64,000 nucleotides of DNA, from contig CAMCWV010000001.1 of the NCBI GenBank assembly GCA_945882915.1, positions 62,001 to 126,000 of the forward strand. Direction: 5' to 3'. The stretch is from Waddlia chondrophila WSU 86-1044 (GTDB lineage: Bacteria > Chlamydiota > Chlamydiia > Chlamydiales > CAMCWV01). Below, in pieces: positions 9,797-17,568 of this stretch (the stretch's first letter is position 1; each line of letters begins with the position of its first letter). A program made the position numbers and the translations under genes. The notes under the pieces were generated by a model. It saw nothing but the letters and a program-made list of their open reading frames with translations. It searched no databases and was not told where the DNA came from.

Positions 9797-9959
9797 TATA
9801 CTCCTTTTAGCTGAAAACGGGAATTTGGACTAGCGCGAAAGTTCCCGGGGCTGAACGATCGCAAGCCGCCCTATATTTCTAATATTGGGCCACTTGCGAT
9901 CGTTTAGCCCCGGGGCTTTGGCGCCGTCTAAATTCCCGTTTTCAGCTAAGAGGAGTATA
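9797..9959. mobile_element. Family A palindromic MITE-like element, full copy
   Basis: 163 bases whose two halves are reverse complements with few mismatches: TATACTCCTTTTAGCTGAAA at the left pairs with TTTCAGCTAAGAGGAGTATA at the right, and GAACGATCGCAAG pairs with CTTGCGATCGTTT near the centre. The arms differ at one block, CTAGCGCGAAAG on one side and CGGCGCCAAAG on the other, which gives the element an orientation. It has no coding capacity and lies between the divergent aconitase and epimerase genes. Confidence 0.88.
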
Positions 9960-10151
9960 TTTTTCGACCCACTAACTTTCCTCTGCGAAATTACTAAGCA
10001 GGAAGGGCTTGTTTATCCTTGTCGTCTAAATGTCATCATGATATTTTGAGCCCAACTGACAAAACAAAAATCAACCGCAACCTGTCCACAGGTAGGCATC
10101 AACTAGAATCGACATCTAAAAGAACCTCATAAATTATGGAGAGAGTGCACC

Positions 10152-11336
10152 ATGAAAGATAAGCTTTTGATAGTAACAGGAAGCTCAGGGCGTATAGGAA
10201 AAGCATTCATCGCAGACTTCCTTCGCAAAAACCCTCAGGAATACTCTATTGTTGGATTGGATCTTTTCGCCCCAGTAGAATCTATTGAGAATTTCGAGTT
10301 TATCAAGACCTACCTCAGCGCTGAACGCCCTACCGACCCAAAAATGAATGCAGCAGATGCTCTTGACCTCCACGGAGCCCTAGCCCAAATTAAGAAAAAG
10401 CACGGCAATCACATCACCTCCTTCATTCACCTAGCTGCTTACTATAGCTTCCTTGATGGTGACTGGCCTCAATACGAAGACATCACTGTAAATGGAACAA
10501 AACGGATCCTTGAAAGCCTCTCCAAAGACTTCAAATGCGACCAGCTGATCTTCACAAGCACGATGCTCGTTCATAAGCCAACAGAACCTGGCCACCCAAT
10601 CAACGAAAACACACCTCTTCCTGCAGCAGAAGATGCTTGGCTCTATCCAAGATCAAAAATCCTCACAGAGAAGATTATCCACGATCTAGGCAAAGACATC
10701 TCTCAAATCACCATCCTACGGATCTGTGGTCTCTACGATGACGATTGCAACTCGATCCCTCTTTCGAATCAAATTCAGAGAATCTTCGAACAGCTAATGC
10801 CTGATGCCCTCCTATTCCCAGGAAACAGCAAACATGGCGCTCCTTTCATGCATATGAAGGATATGGTTGCAGTTCTTGCTGCAACTGTTGAAAAAAGAGC
10901 AAAGCTTCTGCGCGAAATTACCTTCCTCGTTGCTGAGCCAGAAACACTCTCTTACGACACTCTGCAGCGCGAATTCGGCAAACTGATCAACGGAAAAGAG
11001 ATGCGCACTATCCGTATTCCTTCAATCATTGCAATAGTAGGTTCATGGCTCCAAAACGCCCTACCCTTGATGCCCAAGTGGGACTCACACGGGTTCTTCA
11101 TTGACACGCGCAAGCCATTCATTAAGCCTTGGATGATCTCGCATGCTGATGACCACTACGAGCTTGACCTTTCGCTTGCAAAGAAGCATTTAGATTGGAC
11201 GCCAAAACATTCACTGCGCCACGAAATGGCAAAGATGATTGAAAAACTCAAAGCCAACCCTGTTAAGTGGTACAAAATGAACAAGTTGTTATCACCAAAG
11301 TGGCTAGCAAGCACAGAAAAGAAAAACAAGAAATAG
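10152..11336 (+). CDS. NAD(P)-dependent epimerase/dehydratase (extended SDR)
   Basis: 394-residue protein with the N-terminal Rossmann motif TGSSGRIGKAF (residues 9-19) and the catalytic YxxxK pair at Tyr165 and Lys169 (YPRSK), preceded by FTSTMLVH, where the usual Ser/Thr of the triad lies. The family oxidises or epimerises nucleotide sugars or related alcohols; the substrate cannot be read from sequence. GGAGAG lies 8-13 bases before the ATG. The next gene starts 15 bases after its stop, so the two are almost certainly co-transcribed. The pairing with a VKOR-like membrane protein is notable but its purpose is unknown to me. Confidence 0.88.
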   Translation: MKDKLLIVTGSSGRIGKAFIADFLRKNPQEYSIVGLDLFAPVESIENFEFIKTYLSAERPTDPKMNAADALDLHGALAQIKKKHGNHITSFIHLAAYYSFLDGDWPQYEDITVNGTKRILESLSKDFKCDQLIFTSTMLVHKPTEPGHPINENTPLPAAEDAWLYPRSKILTEKIIHDLGKDISQITILRICGLYDDDCNSIPLSNQIQRIFEQLMPDALLFPGNSKHGAPFMHMKDMVAVLAATVEKRAKLLREITFLVAEPETLSYDTLQREFGKLINGKEMRTIRIPSIIAIVGSWLQNALPLMPKWDSHGFFIDTRKPFIKPWMISHADDHYELDLSLAKKHLDWTPKHSLRHEMAKMIEKLKANPVKWYKMNKLLSPKWLASTEKKNKK

Positions 11337-11351
11337 GGAGACGACCGCTCT

Positions 11352-12749
11352 ATGATCAACGGAATAAAAAAACAGTACGACCATCGGACGGTGTGGGTTA
11401 GAATCTTCACCATCTTTTTGGGGCTGTGGCTCATTGTAGCGCCGGGTACATTTGGTTATAAATGTATCATCATGACGAGAAGCGATATCATTACGGGGAT
11501 TATCATTGTCCTCTTTGGTCTTGCCGATCTCATTCGCCCACGAGTGTCCATTAAATGGATTCTATTTTTTATAGGGATGTACTTAAACCTCGCCCCCGTC
11601 CTGTTCTGGGCGCCTGATGCGGCAAGTTACCTCAACGATACCGTTGTTGGAAACTTGCTCATTGGCCTAGCGATTCTTGTTCCAGGCGCAGAAGACATGC
11701 TCTTGCCGCGCTCACAAGAAATCCCTCCAGGATGGAGCTACAACCCTTCTTCTTGGCTACAACGAGCCCCTGTCGTTGTCTTCGGGGTGTTTGGATGGTT
11801 TGTCGCTCGTTACTTAGGCGCCTGTCAACTAGGCTACATTGATATCCATTCTGTATGGGACCCTTTCTTTGGGACAGACAGCACCTATCACGTCATCGCC
11901 TCAGACCTTTCGAAGTCTTTCCCATTTGCAGATGGAGCTCTTGGCGCCTTTGCCTACAACCTTGAAGCTCTTTTGGGGCTTAAAGGGGGAACAGCTCGCT
12001 GGCGCACAATGCCTTGGCTAGTTGTTGGCTTTGGTATCCTTGTAATTCCACTGGGTTTCTGCAGTATTATTCTCGTTATGTGTCAGCCTATCATCGTGGG
12101 CTACTGGTGCGGCCTCTGCCTCACTATGGCCTTCTGCATGTTAGTGATGATCGCCTTTACTGTTGACGAAGTTGTAGCCGTGATTGACTTCCTTGGCAAC
12201 TGCCGCAGAAAAGGGCACAGCCTCTGGACCGTCTTTTGGCATGGACACATCTCTGAAGACAGCAAGACAGACACTCGTACACCACACTTTAACGCACCTC
12301 TTAACAAGAGCCTTTCTGCGGTTGCTTGGGGAGTTTCCATCCCATGGAACCTGCTTCTCACAGCACTTGCAGGGGCATGGCTGATGCTCTCTCCTGATTG
12401 CCTTCATGCAGCAGGGGAAACAGTCCAGAAGATCGGAGCGCTTCTTGGGCTAACCTCAAGTGGCGGGATGGTGCTTCTTCGGCCATTAATGGCAGCTGAC
12501 GCCGCTCACGTTCTTGGCGCTTTATTTGTGGTGATTTCTGTCATCTCCTGGGGAGAAGTCGTTAGACCTCTACGATTTGTCAATATCCTCCTGGCCCTCA
12601 TCCTGCTCGCTTCCCTCTGGCTGATCCCAGAGCGCTCACCTATGCACTATTGGAACGATATGATTGTTGGCATTGTTGTTATACTATTTAGCTTCCGCCG
12701 TGGACGCATCTTAGAAAGATACGGTCACTGGCACTGCAAAATCTTCTAA
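11352..12749 (+). CDS. Multi-pass membrane protein: VKOR-like domain between two SPW-repeat-like domains
   Basis: 465 residues, strongly hydrophobic with roughly ten membrane spans. Residues about 15-110 and 335-455 are each an SPW-type unit of paired helices (WLIVAPGTFGY with LNDTVVGNLLIG; WLMLSPDCLH with YWNDMIVGIVVI). The middle, about 140-285, resembles vitamin K epoxide reductase: Cys158, two more cysteines at 237 and 244, then the redox motif CGLC at Cys253 and Cys256 (YWCGLCLTM). VKOR homologues in bacteria regenerate periplasmic disulfide-bond oxidants using quinone. I infer a thiol-oxidising or quinone-reducing membrane enzyme working with the upstream epimerase. Confidence 0.75.
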   Translation: MINGIKKQYDHRTVWVRIFTIFLGLWLIVAPGTFGYKCIIMTRSDIITGIIIVLFGLADLIRPRVSIKWILFFIGMYLNLAPVLFWAPDAASYLNDTVVGNLLIGLAILVPGAEDMLLPRSQEIPPGWSYNPSSWLQRAPVVVFGVFGWFVARYLGACQLGYIDIHSVWDPFFGTDSTYHVIASDLSKSFPFADGALGAFAYNLEALLGLKGGTARWRTMPWLVVGFGILVIPLGFCSIILVMCQPIIVGYWCGLCLTMAFCMLVMIAFTVDEVVAVIDFLGNCRRKGHSLWTVFWHGHISEDSKTDTRTPHFNAPLNKSLSAVAWGVSIPWNLLLTALAGAWLMLSPDCLHAAGETVQKIGALLGLTSSGGMVLLRPLMAADAAHVLGALFVVISVISWGEVVRPLRFVNILLALILLASLWLIPERSPMHYWNDMIVGIVVILFSFRRGRILERYGHWHCKIF

Positions 12750-12762
12750 CAACAAAAAAAAC

Positions 12763-13015
12763 GTAACAGTTCACATACCCCTCCTTCGTCGGTGCATGTG
12801 AACTGTTACAAACTTTTTTGTATTTTCTCTCACGTTCTCTCACGCCTCTGTGGTTAAAAAAAATGGTATTAATATTTTTGAAACACAGAGAACACAGAGA
12901 ACACTGAGAGGGAGGAAAGCGGGCAATGCCACTTCAATCGTAAGGCTACCAAAACACCCCCCTATAAGCGTCAAATCTTTCTTGATAAAGTCGCCCTGGG
13001 TATGTGAACTGTTAC
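12763..13015. repeat. Family B repeat, full copy
   Basis: A 253-base element bounded by GTAACAGTTCACATACCC and its inverse GGGTATGTGAACTGTTAC. An additional copy of the end motif just inside the left end (CATGTGAACTGTTAC) makes a small hairpin there. The interior contains the direct string AACACAGAGAACACAGAGAA and GAGGAAAGCGGGCAATG. A second full copy in the opposite orientation is at 38092-38346. It fills most of the 356-base gap between the VKOR-like gene and the aldolase. Confidence 0.9.
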
Positions 13016-13105
13016 AAAAAAACTCCTTAAAGGGCTCTTTAACAAGGCCTGCTACTGGCGAACCTAAAGGCAACTACCTTCTAAAAAAATAATGAGGAAA
13101 AAGCA

Positions 13106-14182
13106 ATGTTAACGCTTAGCAAAATTCAGGAACTCCTCGGTGACGAAGCCCAGTCCCTCCTCACCCACACCTGCCAAGGAATCCTTAAAAAAGACTTGCA
13201 CCTTCCAGGTTCTGACTCGGTAGACAGGCTCTATGCAAATAGCGACCGTTCAATCCCGGTGCTTAGAAGCCTCCAAACACTCCTTAGCCATGGAAGACTT
13301 GGAGGAACCGGCTACCTATCCATCCTCCCCGTAGACCAGGGGGTTGAACATTCTGCCGGAGCCTCTTTCTCCCCTAACCCTATGTACTTTGACCCAGAAG
13401 CAATCGTTAAGCTTGCTATCGAAGGTGGCTGCAACGGCGTGGCCTCAACACTTGGCGTCCTTAAAAGTGTTGCACGTAAATATGCCCACAAAATCCCTTT
13501 TATCCTGAAAGTCAACCACAACGAGTTTTTGTCCTACCCTAACACTTACGACCAAACGCTATTTGCATCGGCAACTCAAGCCTACAACATGGGCGCTGTG
13601 GCAATTGGGGCTACGATTTATTTCGGCTCTCCAGAAAGCCGCCGGCAAATACAAGAAGTAAGCGAAGTCTTCCAACATGCCCACGAACTTGGCATGGCGA
13701 CAATGCTCTGGTGCTACACACGCAATCCTGGATTTAAGGTGGATGGTGTCGACTACCACGAAAGTGCCGATCTTAGTGGCCAGGCCAACCACCTCGGAGC
13801 TACAATTGGAGCGGATATTCTCAAGCAAAAGCTCCCAACATGTAATGGAGGCTATCGAGCTCTAAACAAAGACAAAAAGGGAAGTTACGGAAAGTACAAC
13901 GACAAGATGTATGAAATGACACCCGAAAACCACCCAGTCGACCTTTGCCGCTACCAAGTGCTTAACGGCTACAACGGGCGTGTTGGGCTTATCAATTCTG
14001 GCGGCGCCTCTACAAAGAACAACCTTGCCGATGCTGTAAAAACAGCCGTCATCAATAAGCGCGCAGGCGGGATGGGGCTTATTAGCGGCCGCAAGACCTT
14101 CCAATGCTCAATGGCTGAAGGGGTCAGGATCTTCAATGCCATTCAAGACGTCTATCTCAACAAAGAGATCACGATTGCTTAA
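13106..14182 (+). CDS. fbaB: Fructose-bisphosphate aldolase, class I (DhnA type)
   Basis: 358-residue Schiff-base aldolase cleaving fructose 1,6-bisphosphate to two triose phosphates in glycolysis and gluconeogenesis. The DhnA family start of the barrel is seen as [14 protein letters not shown] (residues 72-85), then FILKVNHNE and [12 protein letters not shown]. Lys240 in [10 protein letters not shown] sits where the Schiff-base lysine is expected, and LINSGGAST matches the phosphate-binding strand. Length matches E. coli FbaB (350). TGAGGAAAAAGC precedes the ATG. A strong terminator follows at 14227. Confidence 0.93.
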   Translation: MLTLSKIQELLGDEAQSLLTHTCQGILKKDLHLPGSDSVDRLYANSDRSIPVLRSLQTLLSHGRLGGTGYLSILPVDQGVEHSAGASFSPNPMYFDPEAIVKLAIEGGCNGVASTLGVLKSVARKYAHKIPFILKVNHNEFLSYPNTYDQTLFASATQAYNMGAVAIGATIYFGSPESRRQIQEVSEVFQHAHELGMATMLWCYTRNPGFKVDGVDYHESADLSGQANHLGATIGADILKQKLPTCNGGYRALNKDKKGSYGKYNDKMYEMTPENHPVDLCRYQVLNGYNGRVGLINSGGASTKNNLADAVKTAVINKRAGGMGLISGRKTFQCSMAEGVRIFNAIQDVYLNKEITIA

Positions 14183-14226
14183 AGAGCGTTCAAGCCTCTA
14201 GAAAATACAAAAGATCTGAAAATACA

Positions 14227-14262
14227 AAAGCCCCGCCTTAATAAAAGCGGGGCTTTCTTTTT
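14227..14262 (+). terminator. Rho-independent terminator of fbaB
   Basis: Stem AAAGCCCCGC / GCGGGGCTTT with a ten-base loop, followed by CTTTTTG. It stands 44 bases after the aldolase stop. Confidence 0.9.
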
Positions 14263-14510
14263 GTCGGAGGTTGGCATCCCTTCAAATAACCACCTCCAAA
14301 CTGGGTGAGGAATGTCAACTTCACCGAAAGCGATTCTAGCAGATTGCCATAACAATGCTAGCAGTTATCACCATCCGTGGTGATAAGAAATGGCGTTATT
14401 ATCGATTTTGTCTATTTTCGATAATAAGCATTGCATCTCTCGGGGCTAGAAAAAGAATTTATCCGCATGTTGCTCTTGATTTATCAGATATTTATCGGCA
14501 TAATGAACAC
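14263..14510. other. AT-rich intergenic region with two inverted repeats upstream of fic
   Basis: No gene is seen. Two short perfect hairpins occur: TTATCACC-ATCCGT-GGTGATAA at 14365-14386, and TTATTATCGA with TCGATAATAA at 14397-14427. They could be operators or attenuator structures for the downstream Fic gene, but no promoter can be assigned with confidence. Confidence 0.4.
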
Positions 14511-14672
14511 ATACTCCTCGTAGCTGAAAATGGGAACTTGGACGGCGCCAAAGCCCAGGGGCTGAACGATCGCAAGTGCCCTTTGTATTTCTAATACTAA
14601 GGCACTTGCGATCGTTCAGCCGCGGGAGCTTTCGCGCTAGTCCAAATTCCCGTTTTCAGCTACGAGGAGTAT
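14511..14672. mobile_element. Family A palindromic MITE-like element, full copy, opposite orientation
   Basis: Same element as at 9797 but flipped: the GGCGCCAAAG arm comes first and the TTCGCGCTAG arm last. It ends GAGGAGTAT 29 bases before the Fic start codon, so the fic leader RNA probably contains or abuts it. Confidence 0.88.
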
Positions 14673-14701
14673 AGAGAAAAAGCTAATAAAGAGCGCTTAT
14701 C

Positions 14702-15802
14702 ATGCCGACAAACTTTAACCCCGTTTATATACTCAGTCCAGGTATTGCCAAGCACCTGATGCGCATTGAAGCTGCAAAACAGAAAGTTTGCTTGCTACCT
14801 GTCAATCCAAGAGTCTTAGCCTCTTTAAGGGAAACTGCTAAATTATATACGACCCATTATTCCACTATGATTGAGGGTAACCGCTTAGACCCCGACCAAG
14901 TCAAAGAAGTATTAACGCTAAAAGGACATTTTCCTGGACGTGAACGCGATGAACATGAAGTAAAGGGTTATTACGCCGCCTTAGCTCAGCTTGAACAATT
15001 CGCCGCTCAGAATCATCCTATTACCGAAAAAGTGATACAAACCCTCCATGCCTTGGTAATGAGTGATGGGCGAGCTAGAGTCACACCCACCCCTTATCGG
15101 GATGGACAAAACGTTATTAGAGACGGCTTTACAGGTACTATAGTCTATATGCCTCCTGAGGCTAAAGATGTCCAAAGTTTGATGCGACATTTAGTTGCTT
15201 GGATCAAAGAAAGTGACGATCTCCCATGTCCTGTTATAGCGGCGATTGCGCATTATCAATTTGCAACTATTCACCCTTATTATGACGGCAATGGTCGTAT
15301 AGCAAGACTACTGACAACTTTAGTTTTGCATTTAGGCGGGTATGATTTAAAAGGACTGTATTCTCTAGAAGAATATTATGCGAAAAATTTGCTGGCCTAT
15401 TATCGAGCAATCAGCATTGGTCCTTCACATAATTATTACTTTGGTCGCATTGAAAGTGACATCACAGGTTGGATTGATTATTTTGTTGCAGGTATGGCAT
15501 TCGCCTTTGAAAAAGTGGTCACTCAAATACTTGATTCTCAAAACAAAAGCGAAAAAGATCACTCTGATTTAATGAGAACCTTAGACCCAAAACAACGCAA
15601 GGCATTAGAATTGTTTAAAAATTATGATGTCATCACAAGCAATCAAATTGGTGAGCTATTTGGTTTTCAGTCTCGTACAAACACGGCCCTTTGTAAAAAA
15701 TGGGCAGAAGTCGGCTTCCTCGAAATCGTAGATCACTCTAATAAGGCTAGAAAATATAAGCTAGCAAAACCTTATGACAGTTTAGTTGCAGATAACTTAT
15801 GA
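14702..15802 (+). CDS. Fic family protein (predicted AMP-transferase) with C-terminal winged helix
   Basis: 366 residues. The Fic active-site loop HPYYDGNGRIAR is at residues 191-202, with His191 catalytic. The N-terminal helix carries Ser54-Thr-Met-Ile-Glu58-Gly59, the autoinhibitory [ST]xxxE[GN] motif, which makes this a class II Fic protein that restrains itself. Residues about 310-355 look like a winged-helix DNA-binding domain. Family members transfer AMP to Ser/Thr/Tyr of target proteins; the target is unknown. Codon use is visibly more AT-rich than that of its neighbours, and it lies between a family A element and the 3' end of tRNA-Ser, suggesting transfer. Confidence 0.92.
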   Translation: MPTNFNPVYILSPGIAKHLMRIEAAKQKVCLLPVNPRVLASLRETAKLYTTHYSTMIEGNRLDPDQVKEVLTLKGHFPGRERDEHEVKGYYAALAQLEQFAAQNHPITEKVIQTLHALVMSDGRARVTPTPYRDGQNVIRDGFTGTIVYMPPEAKDVQSLMRHLVAWIKESDDLPCPVIAAIAHYQFATIHPYYDGNGRIARLLTTLVLHLGGYDLKGLYSLEEYYAKNLLAYYRAISIGPSHNYYFGRIESDITGWIDYFVAGMAFAFEKVVTQILDSQNKSEKDHSDLMRTLDPKQRKALELFKNYDVITSNQIGELFGFQSRTNTALCKKWAEVGFLEIVDHSNKARKYKLAKPYDSLVADNL

Positions 15803-15808
15803 GACGCT

Positions 15809-16001
15809 AAATAAGAACACAAAAGCATCAGCTTTGGCTTTGAGGGACTTGTTAGGAAATATTGAGATGGAACCCGTGCCTGGCGAATGCATCGTAGAAA
15901 ACGGCCGACTGATTGAAAATCGCTCATACTACATCGCACACACAAACATCGACACCCTTGCTCTCCTTGAGGAGAGCAAGGGTGCGAATTGGTTGCGTTG
16001 T
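15809..16001 (+). pseudogene. Possible coding remnant between fic and tRNA-Ser
   Basis: A start-less reading frame just after fic reads ASALALRDLLGNIEMEPVPG, then [16 protein letters not shown], and runs into the tRNA-Ser gene. The composition looks coding. I have an uncertain memory of similar text at the C-termini of site-specific recombinases that abut tRNA genes. No start codon or ribosome site fits, and the frame overlaps the end of fic, so I treat it as a remnant at best. Confidence 0.3.
15953..15984. other. Perfect 14-bp hairpin
   Basis: CACCCTTGCTCTCC-TTGA-GGAGAGCAAGGGTG. It is 18 bases from the 3' end of tRNA-Ser and could end the tRNA transcript, although no U-run follows on either strand. 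Confidence 0.55.
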
Positions 16002-16088
16002 CGGAGGCGGTGGGATTCGAACCCACGGTACGCTTTCGCGAACACATGCTTTCCAAGCATGCCCCTTAAGCCACTCGGACACGCCTCC
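16002..16088 (-). tRNA. tRNA-Ser(GGA)
   Basis: The minus strand folds into a class II tRNA. The acceptor stem is GGAGGCG/CGCCTCC with discriminator G, the anticodon stem-loop is CATGC-TTGGAAA-GCATG (anticodon GGA), there is a long variable arm, and the T loop is GGTTCGAATCC. CCA is not encoded. Confidence 0.96.
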
Positions 16089-16253
16089 GTAAAAGAAGAC
16101 AACATCATAGCCAGCAGCCTGCTAATGCTTCAAGCAAAAACCCGCTAAACATGGCAAAAAGCGAGATGACTGCAGGGGGCAGGCAACTATTTTATTGTTG
16201 TTTTTCCTGTAGTTGAGTATGAAAAATTATCTTAAGCACAAAGGAGAAGCTAC

Positions 16254-16754
16254 ATGTCAGATCAACCCCTAACCATGGAGCAGATCTGCGATCCGACGAA
16301 GGGAGAAGAAAATAGCCCACGCATCGCCGACATGCTTGCCAAAGGAAACACATTCCAGTCTATCTTCAAGCTTTCTGCTGAAAAAGTGGCGAATCAGTAT
16401 GATTACGCCGTCCGGATGTTTGAGCGCAAAGAATTTATTGAAGCCACAACTGCCTTCACGCTACTGGTTTGTCTAAACCCCTATGACAAAAGATACTGGC
16501 TAGGACTTGCCGGAGCGCAGCTCAACTGCGACGACCCGCTTAACGCCATCCATAGCTACACTCTGGCAGCCTCTATAGATCCTACTGATCCTTACCCTTA
16601 CTTCCACCTCACCTCCTGCTTTTTAGCCATCGGCGAAAGGGAAGATGCCATTATCAGCTTAGAGCTCACTGTTGAAGCTGCAAAAAAAGGGCATGAACAT
16701 AGACAGCTCGAAGAGCGCGCCGCAAAGCTCCTCGAAAAACTGCGTAAAGCTTAA
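16254..16754 (+). CDS. SycD/LcrH-like type III secretion chaperone (TPR protein)
   Basis: 166 residues, three tandem tetratricopeptide repeats between about residues 50 and 150 (YDYAVRMFERKEFIEATTAF; YWLGLAGAQLNCDDPLNAI; YFHLTSCFLAIGEREDAI). The size and architecture are those of class II T3SS translocator chaperones such as LcrH/SycD, which in Chlamydia hold CopB/CopD. AAGGAGAAG lies 6 bases before the ATG. The next gene follows by 16 bases, the usual position of a chaperone client, but it does not look like a full translocator. No other T3SS gene is in the window. Confidence 0.82.
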   Translation: MSDQPLTMEQICDPTKGEENSPRIADMLAKGNTFQSIFKLSAEKVANQYDYAVRMFERKEFIEATTAFTLLVCLNPYDKRYWLGLAGAQLNCDDPLNAIHSYTLAASIDPTDPYPYFHLTSCFLAIGEREDAIISLELTVEAAKKGHEHRQLEERAAKLLEKLRKA

Positions 16755-16770
16755 AACCTAGGAGAAGCCG

Positions 16771-17214
16771 ATGGGAATCCATATTAGTCGTGATAACGCA
16801 GCTCCTGGAGCAAGCGGTCCTGAGGGACCTTCTGTAGCAAAGGCCGCGCAGACTGAAACACATCCAACGACGCTTCCTACCCAGCAGGAAAAGAGCGTCT
16901 GCCCGGACTTTTTTCAATTTCAAACTAATATGGCAAAACTGTCGAAAACCTTTGGAAGCAGAAAAGGTCTCTATCTGCAGACCTTAGGAAAGAGTTTGCA
17001 AGGAATGCCTGCAGGCGCCCGCTTGAACACGGGGGTCGCAGCTGCTGTTGCAGCGCTTGCTTCTAGGAGGAAACCAGCTTCCTTATCAAGCTTACTATTA
17101 CCAAGCGAAGCCCCCCAATGGGGCGTGATTGCCATAGCTGTAGGAAGCAGCGCAGCAGCATCCACCCCTTCAGCTGCCACCGCTAAGTTTAAAGCAGCCC
17201 TAACCACAGGCTGA
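16771..17214 (+). CDS. Small Ala/Ser-rich protein, possible secreted client of the upstream chaperone
   Basis: 147 residues, family not recognised. The N-terminus is polar and Pro/Ser/Thr-rich (residues 1-45), as in type III signals. The centre has KLSKTFGSRKGLYLQTLGKS, and residues 85-140 are small-residue-rich and moderately hydrophobic (GVAAAVAALAS; GVIAIAVGSSAAAS). It is preceded by AGGAGAAG and co-oriented with the chaperone 16 bases upstream. It ends 6 bases before a family C element, so it may be the shortened remains of a longer translocator. Confidence 0.6.
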   Translation: MGIHISRDNAAPGASGPEGPSVAKAAQTETHPTTLPTQQEKSVCPDFFQFQTNMAKLSKTFGSRKGLYLQTLGKSLQGMPAGARLNTGVAAAVAALASRRKPASLSSLLLPSEAPQWGVIAIAVGSSAAASTPSAATAKFKAALTTG

Positions 17215-17219
17215 AATGT

Positions 17220-17450
17220 TTAACATATTTAACATCTGTTGGTTAGAATTTAAGGAGCGAGCGTTAGCGAAGCTCTTTGGAGTGGACTTGTCCTAGCTTT
17301 TATTAAGCGGGACATGTCCCGCTTAATAAACACACGTATGCTTGCTGAGGTTCAGTGGACTCGACATGTCGAGTCCTAACAAAGCTAGGACGAATCCCAG
17401 CACTCCAAAGAGCTTCGCTAACGCTCGCTCCTTAAGCGGGTGCTGGGTTA
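17220..17450. repeat. Family C repeat, copy 1
   Basis: 231 bases with inverted ends TTAAGGAGCGAGCGTTAGCG and AACGCTCGCTCCTTAA. Inside are the palindromes GCGGGACATGTCCCGC and GACTCGACATGTCGAGTC and the arm CTTTGGAGTG/CACTCCAAAG. A second copy in opposite orientation is at 44253-44483, including the flanking TTTAACATCTGTTGGTTAG. Nothing coding is seen in the 354-base gap before znuA. Confidence 0.88.
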
Positions 17451-17568
17451 TCCTAAAATGCGGGCAGGTGCTCTTTCGCCCCCTCTGCCTTTGCCTTGCA
17501 AACAATCGCTTGCCCCCTTATAATCTCCAGCAAAAACTTTAAAAAAATTACAAAACGCAAGCAAAATC

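Noticed and set aside
14355-14594. 79-residue frame upstream of fic
   Set aside because: It runs into the family A palindrome, which is non-coding in every other copy.
15786-16148. 120-residue open frame across the end of fic and tRNA-Ser
   Set aside because: It overlaps fic at its start and runs antisense through the whole tRNA gene, so it cannot be a normal gene as it stands; only the part before the tRNA is kept as a possible remnant.
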